Below are positions 8,155 to 18,708 of a stretch of 64,000 bases of DNA, in pieces. The position numbers and the translations under genes are program-made. The stretch covers positions 992,001-1,056,000 of the forward strand of contig NZ_CP061274.1 of assembly GCF_014775655.1 (NCBI RefSeq), written 5' to 3'. The notes beneath the pieces are model-generated. The model did not search any database. It had not been told where the DNA came from and was given only the letters and a program-made list of their open reading frames with translations. Within the stretch, counting starts at the first letter, position 1. Every line of letters begins with the position of its first letter. This DNA is from Clavibacter zhangzhiyongii (lineage in GTDB: Bacteria > Actinomycetota > Actinomycetes > Actinomycetales > Microbacteriaceae).

Positions 8155-8436
8155 ATGGTCGGGTACAGCGAGGGCAAGGACGACATCCTCAAGCGGCTGC
8201 GCCGTGCGGAGGGGCAGGTGCGCGGCATCGAGCGCATGGTCGAGTCCGACACGTACTGCATCGACGTGCTGACCCAGGTGTCCGCCGTCACGCGGGCCAT
8301 GGAGACCGTCGCCCTCAAGCTGCTCGACGACCACCTCGCGCACTGCCTCGCCGAGGCCGCGCGCGAGGGCGGCCAGGTCGCCGAGGACAAGGTGCGCGAG
8401 GCCTCCGCGGCCATCGCGCGGCTCGTCCGGTCCTGA
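8155..8436 (+). CDS. csoR: copper-sensing transcriptional repressor CsoR
   Basis: A 93-residue all-helical DUF156 repressor that binds DNA when copper-free and is released by Cu(I). The Cu(I) ligands of true CsoR are all present: C35, H60 and C64 (DDHLAHC). This argues against the formaldehyde-sensing FrmR or nickel-sensing RcnR branches. ATG 8155 is chosen because GGAGGT (8142-8147) lies seven bases before it; the in-frame GTG at 8146 overlaps that site. It heads the csoR-copZ-copA operon behind two CsoR-type boxes and so should autoregulate. Confidence 0.92.
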   Translation: MVGYSEGKDDILKRLRRAEGQVRGIERMVESDTYCIDVLTQVSAVTRAMETVALKLLDDHLAHCLAEAAREGGQVAEDKVREASAAIARLVRS

Positions 8437-8479
8437 TCCGCCCCGCCGCCGCATCCGCATCCCCCGACAAGGAGACACC

Positions 8480-8695
8480 ATGACCACCACGACCTTCCCC
8501 GTCACCGGCATGACCTGCGCGCACTGCGTCGCGAGCGTCACCGAGGAGGTCGGCGAGCTGCCGGGCGTCGCGTCCGTGGCCGTCGACCTCGTCGTCGGCG
8601 GCGCGTCGACCGTCACCGTCGAGAGCGACGGCCCGCTCGACCCCGCGGCCGTCCGCGCGGCGGTCGACGAGGCCGGATACGTCGCGGAGGTCTGA
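8480..8695 (+). CDS. copZ: copper chaperone (HMA domain)
   Basis: A 71-residue heavy-metal-associated domain with the MTCAHC metal site (C13, C16) on a ferredoxin-like fold. It carries Cu(I) in the cytoplasm and hands it to the P-type ATPase encoded next. AAGGAG lies just before ATG 8480. The stop is separated from the copA start by a single base, so translation is coupled. Length and motif are standard. Confidence 0.9.
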   Translation: MTTTTFPVTGMTCAHCVASVTEEVGELPGVASVAVDLVVGGASTVTVESDGPLDPAAVRAAVDEAGYVAEV

Positions 8696-8696
8696 G

Positions 8697-11162
8697 ATGG
8701 CCGACCCCGCATCCGGAGCCGCGCCCGCCGCGGACCCCGTCGCCTCCCCGGTCGAGGGCGGCGCCGTGCTCACGCGCGTCGACCTCGACGTGCAGGGCAT
8801 GACGTGCGCGTCGTGCGCGATGCGCATCGAGCGCAAGCTCGGCCGGATGCCCGGGGTCGAGGCCGCCGTCAACTACGCCACCCACCGCGCGCGCGTGCAG
8901 CTGCCCGCGGGCACGAGCGTCGAGGACGCGATCCGCACGATCGAGCGCACGGGGTACCGCGCGTCCGAGCGCGCGGCGTGGGGGAGCGGAGCGCAGGAGG
9001 ACCTCGCGCCGGCTCCGACGGCGCGCGCGGACGCCGCCGAGCGCGCGTCCGTCGCGGTCGAGGCGCCGCGGATCCGCCCGAGCGCGGATCGGCCCGGAGC
9101 CAGCATCGACGAGCCTGCGCCTGCCCCTGCGCCTGCGCCCGCTCGCGCCTCGGCGGAGTCCGCCGCCCGCGACGCCGTCGCGGCTCGCCGGCCCGACGCC
9201 GACGAGCTGGCGCTCCGGCAGCGGCTCGTGGTCTCGGCGGCGCTCACCGTCCCCGTCTTCCTCATGGCGATGGTCCCGGCGCTCCAGTTCGACGACTGGC
9301 AGTGGCTGTCCCTCGCGCTCGCCGCCCCCGTCGCGGTGTGGGGCGCCTGGCCGTTCCACCGCGCGGCGGCCGTGAGCGCGCGCCACGGCGGCGTCGGCAT
9401 GGACACGCTCGTGAGCATCGGCGTCGCGGCCGCGTTCCTGTGGTCGCTCTACGCCCTCTTCCTCGGCGACGCGGGCGAGCCCGGCATGCGCATGACCATG
9501 AGCCTCTTCTCCGAGCCCGGAGCGGGATCCGGCGACGTGTACCTCGAGGTGGCCGCCGCCGTGACGGTGTTCCTCCTCGGCGGGCGCTACCTGGAGGCGC
9601 GGGCCGCCCGCGCGTCCGGCGCCGCCCTCGCCGCGCTCCTCGACCTCGCCGCGAAGGACGTGGCGGTCGTGCGCGACGGCGTCGAGCGGCGGATCCCCAT
9701 CGGCGCGCTCCGCGTCGGCGAGGAGTTCGTCGTGCGGCCGGGCGAGCGCATCGCCACCGACGGCGTGGTCGTCGACGGCTCCAGCGCCGTCGACCGCTCC
9801 CTCCTCACGGGCGAGTCCCTGCCGGACGAGGTCGGCCCCGGTGACGACGTGACAGGCGCGACCCTCAACGCCGGCGGCCGCCTGCTCGTGCGCGCCACGC
9901 GCGTGGGGGAGGAGACCCGCCTCGCCCGCATGGCCGCGCTCGTGGAGGAGTCGCAGACCGGCAAGGCCCGGATCCAGCGCCTCGCCGACCGCGTCTCGGC
10001 CGTCTTCGTGCCGGTCGTGCTCGTGCTCGCGCTGGGCACCCTCGTGGGCTGGCTGCTGCTCGGCTTCCCGCCCGAGGCCGCGTTCACCGCGGCGGTGGCG
10101 ACGCTCATCATCGCCTGCCCGTGCGCCCTCGGGCTCGCGACGCCGACCGCGCTCCTCGTGGGCACGGGCCGCGGCGCGCAGCTCGGGATCCTCATCACGG
10201 GCCCCGAGGTGCTCGAGTCGACCCGCCGGATCGACACCGTGCTGCTCGACAAGACCGGCACCGTGACGACGGGCGTCATGTCGCTCGTGCGGGCGGTCCC
10301 CGCCGCGGGCGTCGACGCCGACGAGCTCGTGCGCGCCGCCGCCGCCCTCGAGGCGCGCAGCGAGCACCCGGTGGCGCGCGCCGTCGTCGAGGCCGCGGGC
10401 GCCGGATCCCTGCCCGCCGTCGAGGGCTTCGTCGCCACCGCGGGCCTCGGCGTGCACGGCGTGGTCGACGGCCGCGCGGTCGCCGTCGGGCGCCCGTCCT
10501 GGCTCGCCGAGCAGTGGGCCGCGGAGCCAGACGCGACGCTCGCCGAGGCGCTCCGTGCGGCCGAGGCCGACGGATCCACCGTGGTCGCGGTCGCCTGGGA
10601 CGGCGCCGTGCGGGGGATCCTCGCCGTCGCCGACACCGTGAAGCCCACGAGCGCCGAGGCCGTCCGCCGGATCCGCGCGCTCGGGCTCCGCCCGGTCCTC
10701 CTCACGGGCGACACCGCGGGCGCCGCGCGCCGCGTCGCCGAGGAGGTCGGGATCGACGAGGTGATCGCGGGCGTCCTCCCCGAGGGCAAGCTCGACGCGG
10801 TCCGCCGCCTCCAGGCCGAGGGGCGCGTCGTCGCGATGGTCGGCGACGGCGTGAACGACGCCGCCGCGCTCGCGCAGGCCGACCTCGGCATCGCGATGGG
10901 CACGGGCACCGACGCGGCCATCGAGGCGGGCGACATCACGATCGTCCGCGGCGACCTGGTGCTGGTCGCCGACGCCGTGCGCCTCGCCCGCCGCACCCTC
11001 GGCACGATCCGCGGCAACCTGTTCTGGGCCTTCGCCTACAACGCCGCCGCGATCCCGGTCGCCATGCTCGGCCTCCTCAACCCGCTCGTCGCCGGGCTCG
11101 CCATGGCGCTGTCGTCAGTGTTCGTCGTGACGAACAGCCTGCGCCTGCGGTCCTTCCGCTAG
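8697..11162 (+). CDS. copA: copper-exporting P-type ATPase
   Basis: An 821-residue P1B-type ATPase that pumps Cu(I) out of the cytoplasm. There is one N-terminal HMA domain with MTCASC (C37, C40). An unusually long Ala/Pro-rich linker (about residues 85-170) then leads to the first membrane helices. The actuator TGES, the transmembrane metal site CPC (474-476), the phosphorylation site DKTGT (Asp518), the SEHPV motif of the nucleotide domain and GDGVNDAAAL near the C terminus are all present. CPC is the Cu(I)/Ag(I) type. It is the last gene of the CsoR operon and is followed by a strong hairpin. Confidence 0.93.
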   Translation: MADPASGAAPAADPVASPVEGGAVLTRVDLDVQGMTCASCAMRIERKLGRMPGVEAAVNYATHRARVQLPAGTSVEDAIRTIERTGYRASERAAWGSGAQEDLAPAPTARADAAERASVAVEAPRIRPSADRPGASIDEPAPAPAPAPARASAESAARDAVAARRPDADELALRQRLVVSAALTVPVFLMAMVPALQFDDWQWLSLALAAPVAVWGAWPFHRAAAVSARHGGVGMDTLVSIGVAAAFLWSLYALFLGDAGEPGMRMTMSLFSEPGAGSGDVYLEVAAAVTVFLLGGRYLEARAARASGAALAALLDLAAKDVAVVRDGVERRIPIGALRVGEEFVVRPGERIATDGVVVDGSSAVDRSLLTGESLPDEVGPGDDVTGATLNAGGRLLVRATRVGEETRLARMAALVEESQTGKARIQRLADRVSAVFVPVVLVLALGTLVGWLLLGFPPEAAFTAAVATLIIACPCALGLATPTALLVGTGRGAQLGILITGPEVLESTRRIDTVLLDKTGTVTTGVMSLVRAVPAAGVDADELVRAAAALEARSEHPVARAVVEAAGAGSLPAVEGFVATAGLGVHGVVDGRAVAVGRPSWLAEQWAAEPDATLAEALRAAEADGSTVVAVAWDGAVRGILAVADTVKPTSAEAVRRIRALGLRPVLLTGDTAGAARRVAEEVGIDEVIAGVLPEGKLDAVRRLQAEGRVVAMVGDGVNDAAALAQADLGIAMGTGTDAAIEAGDITIVRGDLVLVADAVRLARRTLGTIRGNLFWAFAYNAAAIPVAMLGLLNPLVAGLAMALSSVFVVTNSLRLRSFR

Positions 11163-11171
11163 CCGCCGCGG

Positions 11172-11198
11172 CGCCCGCCCGTCATCCACGGGCGGGCG
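11172..11198 (+). terminator. hairpin terminator after copA
   Basis: CGCCCGCCCGT (11172-11182) and ACGGGCGGGCG (11188-11198) form a perfect 11-bp stem with a five-base loop. No T-tract. It lies ten bases after the copA stop and 27 bases before the sahH start. Confidence 0.75.
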
Positions 11199-11225
11199 TC
11201 ACGCGTCGGATGCGAGACTGGACGC

Positions 11226-12710
<1,485 letters not shown>

Positions 12711-12726
12711 TCCCGGCGGATCCGTC

Positions 12727-12763
12727 CGACGCCGCCCGTCCCCTCGCGGGGCGGGCGGCGTCG
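12727..12763 (+). terminator. hairpin terminator after sahH
   Basis: CGACGCCGCCCG (12727-12738) pairs with CGGGCGGCGTCG (12752-12763). The inner CCCC/GGGG extends the stem around a short TCGC loop. It lies between the convergent sahH and RDD genes, so it may serve both strands. Confidence 0.75.
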
Positions 12764-12831
12764 TCGCGTGCGGGGATCGCACCGGGTGGTCGGGTGGCCG
12801 GGTGGCCGGGTGGCCGGGTCGGGCGAGAGGA

Positions 12832-13710
12832 TCAGGCGGGCGGGGCGGGCGCGGATCCGCCGCGGGCCGGGAAGCCGTGCGGGAGCCCGGCGAGGATCGG
12901 CTCGAGCGACGCCATGCGGTCGCGCTCGAGCATCAGGGCCCGGTGCTCGCGCTCGCGACGCACCGCGCCGACCGCGGTGACGAAGGACTCGGCGTCCGTC
13001 GCGGGCAGCGGCGCGACGTGCGGCGCGGCCTCGTCCGCCAGCTCGCCGGCGAGGCGGGCGCGCGACGCGGGCGTCAGGCGGTCGCGCTGCACGAGGAAGC
13101 GGGCGATGCGGCGACCGAGCGCGTCGGGCAGCCGCCCGACGTCGGCCTCCGACGCCCACGCGACCAGGTGCGGCGGCACGGGCGGCAGCGGCGCCGGGTA
13201 CGCGGGCACGCGCTCGTGCTGCGACCGCGTGCCCGCCACGAGGTCGCCGAGGCGCTGGGCGCGCGGCGTGAGGAGGCCCACGAGCGCGGCCAGGCCGCCC
13301 AGCGTGAGGTAGGTCTCGAGGATCCCGACGAGCGCCCGGGCGACCGCGTGCCGGAGGCCGATGCCGCCGCCGTCCGCGCGCACGATGCGGGCCCCCACGG
13401 CCCAGCGCCCGAGGGACCGGCCGCGGGACGCGACCTCCACCACGACGGGCAGGACGACGATCGCGAGCACCACCGCGGCGATGGCGCACGCGGCGCCCGA
13501 CGCCTCGTCGAGGAGGCCCGCCGCGGCGAGACGGCCGATGAGGAGGACGAGCAGGAGGCCGACGACCAGGGACGCGGCCACGTCGATCGCCGCGCCCGCG
13601 GTCCGCAGCACGAAGCCCGCGGGACGGACGTCGAGGGCGACGGCCTCGCCCACCACGAGCGCGTCGGGACCGTCGGAGAGCGTCGGGTCGTGCGCGTCGG
13701 CGGCCGCCAT
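12832..13710 (-). CDS. RDD family membrane protein
   Basis: A 292-residue membrane protein with the RDD-domain layout: a first hydrophobic segment near residues 35-60 (AIDVAASLVVGLLLVLLIG), a second near 75-100, then the polar region and a C-terminal cytoplasmic tail rich in Ala/Arg/Asp. Mycobacteria keep the equivalent gene (Rv3695) beside SpoIIM-like, DUF58 and MoxR genes, as here, so it probably belongs to the MoxR-associated membrane complex. ATG 13710 is preferred to an in-frame TTG at 13722. It is divergent from the SpoIIM-like gene with only 16 bases between the starts. Confidence 0.82.
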   Translation of the reverse strand: MAAADAHDPTLSDGPDALVVGEAVALDVRPAGFVLRTAGAAIDVAASLVVGLLLVLLIGRLAAAGLLDEASGAACAIAAVVLAIVVLPVVVEVASRGRSLGRWAVGARIVRADGGGIGLRHAVARALVGILETYLTLGGLAALVGLLTPRAQRLGDLVAGTRSQHERVPAYPAPLPPVPPHLVAWASEADVGRLPDALGRRIARFLVQRDRLTPASRARLAGELADEAAPHVAPLPATDAESFVTAVGAVRREREHRALMLERDRMASLEPILAGLPHGFPARGGSAPAPPA

Positions 13711-13726
13711 GCATATAGTCAAGCAG
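13711..13726. promoter_or_regulatory. 16-base gap between divergent RDD and SpoIIM-like starts
   Basis: The gap contains TATAGT (13714-13719) on the plus strand, ending seven bases before ATG 13727. That fits a -10 for a leaderless SpoIIM-like mRNA. The minus strand reads TTGACTATATGC up to the RDD start. The two promoters must overlap each other and the coding ends. Confidence 0.4.
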
Positions 13727-14722
13727 ATGGACCTCGACGCCTACACCGCCGCCCACCGGGACGAGTGGGACCGGCTCGCCCGCCTCGCCGGTCGGCGCCG
13801 GCTCACGGGACCCGACGCCGACGAGCTCGTCGACCGGTACCAGGCGGGGGCGGCCGAGCTGTCCGCGATCCAGGCGGTCGCCGGATCCACCGCGCAGGGC
13901 GACCGGCTCTCCGTCGCGCTCTCCCGGGCCCGGATGCGGTTCACCGGGCAGACCACCAACGCGGCGTCGCGCATCCCCGCGTTCTTCGCGGTCGACCTGC
14001 CCGCGGCGCTGCACCGGATCCGCTGGCTGACGCTCGCCGTGGCCCTCGCGACCATCGCGATCACGGCGCTCTACGCCACCTGGATCCTCCGCGACCCCGC
14101 CATGATCGCGAGCCTCGGCAGCGACGCCGACCTCCGGAGGTACGTCGACGACGAGTTCGTCGACTACTACAGCTCGAACCCGGCGGCCTCGTTCACGGGG
14201 CAGGTCTGGACGAACAACGCGTGGATCGCCGCGCAGTGCGTGGCCTTCGGCATCACCGGCGTCTGGGTGCCGTACGTGATCCTGCAGAACGCCCAGGGGC
14301 TCGGGACGACCACCGCCGTCATGTTCCACTACGGCGAGGGCGGCACGTTCTTCTCCTACATCCTCCCGCACGGCCTGCTCGAGCTCACGGCGATCTTCGT
14401 CGCGGCCGCTGCGGGCCTGCGCATCGCGTGGGCGTGGATCGCGCCGGGCGCCCGCACGCGCGGCCAGGCGCTCGCCGAGGACGGGCGCGCGCTCATCACG
14501 GTGGCGATGGGGCTCGTGCTGGTGCTGCTCGTCTCCGGCATCATCGAGGGCTTCGTCACGCCGCAGCCGTGGCCGGTGCCCGTGAAGATCGCGATCGGCG
14601 CGGCGGCCCTCGGGGCGTTCCTCTTCTACATGGTGGTCGTCGGCGGCCGGGCGGTCCGCGCGGGCGCCACGGGCGACCTCGACGAGTTCGAGGCGGGCGG
14701 CCGGCGGATCGTCGCGGGCTGA
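13727..14722 (+). CDS. SpoIIM-like (stage II sporulation protein M family) membrane protein
   Basis: A 331-residue protein with a soluble helical N-terminal region (DLDAYTAAHRDEWDRL) and about five to six membrane helices from residue 100 onward. It contains the family pattern of a hydrophilic loop with YSSNPAASFTGQVWTNNAW and the helix GVWVPYVILQNAQGLG. The family is related to SpoIIM of spore engulfment, but non-sporulating actinobacteria carry it beside RDD, DUF58 and MoxR genes (Rv3694c position), where its role is unknown. ATG 13727 matches the family N terminus; the longer frame from 13361 overlaps the divergent gene. Confidence 0.83.
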   Translation: MDLDAYTAAHRDEWDRLARLAGRRRLTGPDADELVDRYQAGAAELSAIQAVAGSTAQGDRLSVALSRARMRFTGQTTNAASRIPAFFAVDLPAALHRIRWLTLAVALATIAITALYATWILRDPAMIASLGSDADLRRYVDDEFVDYYSSNPAASFTGQVWTNNAWIAAQCVAFGITGVWVPYVILQNAQGLGTTTAVMFHYGEGGTFFSYILPHGLLELTAIFVAAAAGLRIAWAWIAPGARTRGQALAEDGRALITVAMGLVLVLLVSGIIEGFVTPQPWPVPVKIAIGAAALGAFLFYMVVVGGRAVRAGATGDLDEFEAGGRRIVAG

Positions 14723-14771
14723 GCCCGACCGGATCCGCCGCCGCCCGCCTCGCGGGTCGTGCGGGCGCGGG

Positions 14772-17255
14772 TCAGTCCGCGGGGTCCACGTCCGCCTCGA
14801 GCGGCGTGGCGGCCACGGAGGTGCCGACGTGCAGGCGGAAGGCGCCGGGCTCGCGCTGCCAGCCGCCGGTCCAGTGCGCGAAGGCGCGGGCGCCGATCGC
14901 GACCTCGACCTCGGCGGACGCGCCCGCCTCGAGCTGCACGGGCGCGAAGCCCGCGAGCCAGCGCACGGGACGGTCGACGGCGGATCCCGCGCGCGACAGG
15001 TAGGCCTGCACGACCTCCTTGCCCGCGCGGTCGCCCGTGTTCGTCACGCGCACGGTCGCCTGGATCCCGCCGGCGCCGTCCTCGACCACCCGCAGGTCGT
15101 CGAGCGCGTGCGTCGTGTAGCCGAGGCCGTGGCCGAACGGGTACGCCGGCGTCGCGCCGGAGCGGAGCCAAGCGCGGTACCCGACATGGATGCCCTCGTC
15201 GTAGACCACCCGTCCGTCGACGGGCGTGACGGAGCGGACGGGCGCGTCCTCCTCCGTCGCGGGCCACGTGGTGGGGAGCCGGCCGCCGGGCTCGACGGCG
15301 CCGAACAGCACGTCCGCGAGGGCGCCGCCGAACTCCTGGCCGCCGAACCACGCCAGCAGCACGGCCTGCACGTCGTCGCGCCAGGGGAGGAGCACCGGGG
15401 ATCCCGAGTTGACCACGACGACGGTGCGCGGGTTCGCGGCGGCGACGCGGCGCACCAGCTCGTCCTGCCGGCCGGGGAGCGCGAGCGAGTCGCGGTCGAA
15501 GCCCTCGGACTCGACCTGCGCGTTGGTGCCGACGACGACGATCGCGACGTCCGCGCCCGTGGCGGCCGCGACGGCCTCCTCCAGCAGGCGGTCGGGATCG
15601 GACTCGTCGGCCTCGAGGCCCACCGTGATGCCGAGGATCCCGGCGAGGCCGCCCGGCGCGGACGTGAGCTCGAACTCGACCTTGAGGTCCACGGGCTGCC
15701 CGGCGACCGCGGCGAGGGGCGCCGAGATCGACGGCGGCGAGAGGAGGCTCGCGCCGAGGTCCATGCCGACGGGGGCGGCGCCGTCCTCGCGGAGCAGCAC
15801 GCCGTCCGCGTGCACGCGGCCTCGGCCGGTGGCGCTGAAGCCGACGAGCACCTCGCTCGTCTCCTCGGGCGTCCACCGGGTCGTGATCTCGATGACCGCG
15901 GCCGTGCCCGTGGGCGCGTCGCCGCCGAAGTACATGAGCGTCGTCGCGCGGCGGTCCTCGGTGAAGACCTCCGTGCCGTCGGCGTCGAGGAAGCGCACGA
16001 GGGCACCCGGCTCGCCCGTGCGGGGGTTCCGGATCGACGCGAGCGGCAGCTCCTGGATCCCCTTCTGCACGACGGCGCCGCGCGCGTACCGCACCTCGAC
16101 GTCGTCGCCGAGCGCCGCGCGGATCCCGTCGAGCGGCGTCACCACGTGCTCGGGGATGACGGTCGCGCTCCCGCCGCCCTGCGTGCGCGCCTCGACGGCG
16201 TTGTGGCCGATGACGGCGACGGAGCGGAGCGCGGACGCGTCGAGCGGCAGGGCGCGGCCCGCGTTGCGGACGAGCACGCTGCCGGCCGCGGCGGCCGTGC
16301 GCGCGAAGGCCACGCCGTCCTCCACCTCGACGGGCGCGGGCGCGACGGCGTCGAAGCCCTCGAGCGCGCCGACGCGGGCGGCGAGGCGCAGGAGGCGGAT
16401 CACCTTGCGGTCGACGTCGGACTCGAACACGCGGCCGTCGCGCACGGCGTCGAGGAGCGCGGGGCCCCACGCGCCGACCGGGCCCGGCATCTCCAGGTCC
16501 TGCGACGCGCGCGCGGCGTCGACGCTGCGGACGCCCGTCCAGTCGCTGACGACCACGCCGTCGAAGCCCCACTCGGAGTTGAGCGGCGTCTCGAGCAGGT
16601 CGCTCTCGGTCGAGGTCGTGCCGTTGATCGAGTTGTAGGAGCTCATCACGAGCCAGGCGCGCGACTCCACGACGGCCTTCTCGAACGCCGCGAGGTACAG
16701 CTCGCGCAGCGCCCGCTCGGGCACGACGCTGTCGGCCGTGAAGCGGTCGGTCTCGTACTCGTTGGCCACGTAGTGCTTCGGGGTCGCGCCGACGCCGTTC
16801 TCCTGGACGCCGCGCACGTAGGCGGCGGCGAGGTCGGCGGTGAGCAGCGGATCCTCGCTGAACGCCTCGAAGTGCCGGCCGCCGTAGGGCGAGCGGTGCA
16901 GGTTGATGGTCGGGCCGAGCACGACGTCGACGCCCTTCCGGCGCGCCTCGACCGCGGAGGCGCGGCCGTAGCGCGCGGCGATCCCGGTGTCCCAGGTGGA
17001 GGACAGCGCGGACGCCGACGGCAGGTTCAGCGAGGGCGAGCGCTCGTCCCAGACCTCGCCGCGCACGCCGCTCGGGCCGTCGGAGACGAGCATGCGGCGC
17101 AGGCCGATGCCCTCGACCGGCCAGGTGGTCCAGAAGTCGCGGCCCGTGACGAGCCGCACCTTCTGCTCCAGCGTGAGGCGGCCGGCGAGCTCCTCGAGCG
17201 CGGCGGTGTCGGGGTCGAGCGGGGTGGGGGCGTCGTGCGGGTCGTGCGTGTCCAT
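14772..17255 (-). CDS. glycoside hydrolase family 3 beta-glucosidase
   Basis: An 827-residue GH3 enzyme that removes terminal beta-linked glucose (or a related sugar) from oligosaccharides. It has the N-terminal TIM-barrel with KHYVANEYE and the nucleophile Asp238 in VVSDWTGV, then the alpha/beta sandwich. A PA14-like insert (about residues 400-560, with YFGGDAP and HADGVLL) is followed by the fibronectin-III-like C-terminal domain. There is no signal peptide, so it is cytoplasmic and acts on imported sugars. AGGAG precedes ATG 17255. It lies 65 bases downstream of the co-directional MFS gene, forming an import-plus-hydrolysis unit. The exact substrate is unknown. Confidence 0.9.
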   Translation of the reverse strand: MDTHDPHDAPTPLDPDTAALEELAGRLTLEQKVRLVTGRDFWTTWPVEGIGLRRMLVSDGPSGVRGEVWDERSPSLNLPSASALSSTWDTGIAARYGRASAVEARRKGVDVVLGPTINLHRSPYGGRHFEAFSEDPLLTADLAAAYVRGVQENGVGATPKHYVANEYETDRFTADSVVPERALRELYLAAFEKAVVESRAWLVMSSYNSINGTTSTESDLLETPLNSEWGFDGVVVSDWTGVRSVDAARASQDLEMPGPVGAWGPALLDAVRDGRVFESDVDRKVIRLLRLAARVGALEGFDAVAPAPVEVEDGVAFARTAAAAGSVLVRNAGRALPLDASALRSVAVIGHNAVEARTQGGGSATVIPEHVVTPLDGIRAALGDDVEVRYARGAVVQKGIQELPLASIRNPRTGEPGALVRFLDADGTEVFTEDRRATTLMYFGGDAPTGTAAVIEITTRWTPEETSEVLVGFSATGRGRVHADGVLLREDGAAPVGMDLGASLLSPPSISAPLAAVAGQPVDLKVEFELTSAPGGLAGILGITVGLEADESDPDRLLEEAVAAATGADVAIVVVGTNAQVESEGFDRDSLALPGRQDELVRRVAAANPRTVVVVNSGSPVLLPWRDDVQAVLLAWFGGQEFGGALADVLFGAVEPGGRLPTTWPATEEDAPVRSVTPVDGRVVYDEGIHVGYRAWLRSGATPAYPFGHGLGYTTHALDDLRVVEDGAGGIQATVRVTNTGDRAGKEVVQAYLSRAGSAVDRPVRWLAGFAPVQLEAGASAEVEVAIGARAFAHWTGGWQREPGAFRLHVGTSVAATPLEADVDPAD

Positions 17256-17320
17256 GGGGGCTCCTGGGGGGACGGGGGCGGCGGTCCGGGTGCGCTCGGG
17301 CGGGGCGGCGGATGCGGCGG

Positions 17321-18598
17321 TCACCGCACGCCCTTCACGCGGAAGGCGGCGAGCGCGCCGAGGATCCCGGCGGCGGCGCCGGAGAGGAACAGGCCCGGGT
17401 AGCCGAAGGCCGCGACCACGCCGCCCGCCGCGGTGGGCACGAGCGACTGCGGCAGCGCCTGCGCGATGTTGACGACGCCGAGGTCCTTGCCGTTGTCGGA
17501 GTCGCTCGGCAGCACGTCGGTGATGAGCGCGAGGTCCACCGCGTAGAACGAGCCGATGCCCGCGCCGATCACGAGCTGCGCGGCGTACACGACGGCGAGG
17601 CTGGGGGCGAGGGCGAGGATCACGAGGCCGACGACCGCGACGAGCGCCGCGACGGCGACGAACACCTTGCGGCGGCCGAGCCGGTCGCTCAGCCAGCCGG
17701 CGAGGAAGGTCGTGGCGACCACGCCGATCACGTTGAAGAGCGTCGCGACGAACACGGCGTTGGCGACGTCCGCCTCGGCGACCCCGAGGTCGTCGATGAG
17801 GTACAGCGCGAGGTAGTTGGTGGCGGTCACGGCCGAGGCGGTGAGCAGGAAGCGCATGAGCCAGGCCCAGCCGAAGTCGGGGTTCCGGCGGGGGTCGAAG
17901 ACGAACGAGCCCAGGAGCTCCTTCGCGCTCAGGCGCGTGGCGGGCCGCTCGACGAGCACGCGGTCGCGGAACACGAGCGCGAAGGTGACGACCACGATCA
18001 CGCCGATGGCGCCCGGCACGAGCACCTGCTGCGTGGTGGTCGCGAAGAGCTGGACGATGAACGTGCCGACCACGAGCGAGCCGTTCTGCGCGACGCCCAC
18101 GGCGGCGGCGACGCGGCCGCGGTTGCGGGGGCGCGCGGAGTCGGCCATGACGGCGATGAGCGCGGCGATGGCGGCGTTGAAGCAGGCCTGCACGAGCATC
18201 CACGCGCCGACGAGCGCGAGCACGGTGGACGCCTGGGTGAGCAGGAACAGGGCGCCGTAGCCGAGGACGACGCCGCCGATGATCCACGGGCGGCGCATGC
18301 CGAGGCGGCCGGGCGTGCGGTCGGAGAGGCGGCCGGCGAGCGGGTTGACGACGAGCGCCACCAGCGCGCCGAGGCCGAGGACGAGGCTCAGCGTGCCGGC
18401 CGTCGCGTCGGGCGCGACCTCGGCGACCTTGAGCGCGAGCGACACGATGATGGGCGGCAGCAGGGCCACGAAGAGGCCGAGGAGCGCGATCGGCATCCCG
18501 ATCTCCGCTCGGCGCGAACCCGGCGGGCGCTCGCCCTCCCGGCCTGCCAGGACGCGCGACGCGTCCTCGATGTGCTGCTCTCGGACTGCGTCGGCCAC
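17321..18598 (-). CDS. MFS sugar transporter (GPH/SLC45-like)
   Basis: A 425-residue, roughly 12-helix major facilitator protein. The loop after helix 2 reads GRLSDRTPGRLGMRRPW, the pattern of glycoside/sucrose-type carriers (GPH/SLC45). A second GRLSD-like signature (GWLSDRLGRRK) lies after the central loop. It probably imports the glucoside that the downstream GH3 enzyme cleaves. The start is the GTG at 18598 because AGGAGG lies four bases before it; an upstream extension has no site. A TetR gene is divergently placed with a shared operator-like dyad in between. Confidence 0.87.
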   Translation of the reverse strand: MADAVREQHIEDASRVLAGREGERPPGSRRAEIGMPIALLGLFVALLPPIIVSLALKVAEVAPDATAGTLSLVLGLGALVALVVNPLAGRLSDRTPGRLGMRRPWIIGGVVLGYGALFLLTQASTVLALVGAWMLVQACFNAAIAALIAVMADSARPRNRGRVAAAVGVAQNGSLVVGTFIVQLFATTTQQVLVPGAIGVIVVVTFALVFRDRVLVERPATRLSAKELLGSFVFDPRRNPDFGWAWLMRFLLTASAVTATNYLALYLIDDLGVAEADVANAVFVATLFNVIGVVATTFLAGWLSDRLGRRKVFVAVAALVAVVGLVILALAPSLAVVYAAQLVIGAGIGSFYAVDLALITDVLPSDSDNGKDLGVVNIAQALPQSLVPTAAGGVVAAFGYPGLFLSGAAAGILGALAAFRVKGVR

Positions 18599-18642
18599 GG
18601 TGCCTCCTCGTTCGGGGCCGCCCTCGTCGGCGGCTCGGCACG

Positions 18643-18702
18643 ACGGTAGCACGCGAAACCCACCGGTGGTAGGTATTGGTCCACGCCGCGGATCGCTAGG
18701 GT
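18643..18702. promoter_or_regulatory. divergent promoter/operator between TetR and MFS-GH3 genes
   Basis: The perfect palindrome CCACCGGTGG (18660-18669) sits between a minus-strand -10-like TACCGT (18648-18643) and a plus-strand -10-like TAGGGT (18697-18702). TAGGGT ends six bases before the TetR ATG, suggesting a leaderless TetR mRNA. A TetR dimer on the palindrome could repress both directions. Arms beyond 10 bp are imperfect. Confidence 0.5.
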
Positions 18703-18708
18703 CGAGGC

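Noticed and set aside
11199-11225. SAH or SAM riboswitch before sahH
   Set aside because: Only 27 bases separate the copA terminator from the sahH start, too short for any known aptamer.
14772-18641. A single 1289-codon frame joining the GH3 enzyme to upstream sequence
   Set aside because: The part upstream of 17255 is antisense-like Arg-rich noise over the MFS gene. AGGAG and the family N terminus mark 17255 as the start.
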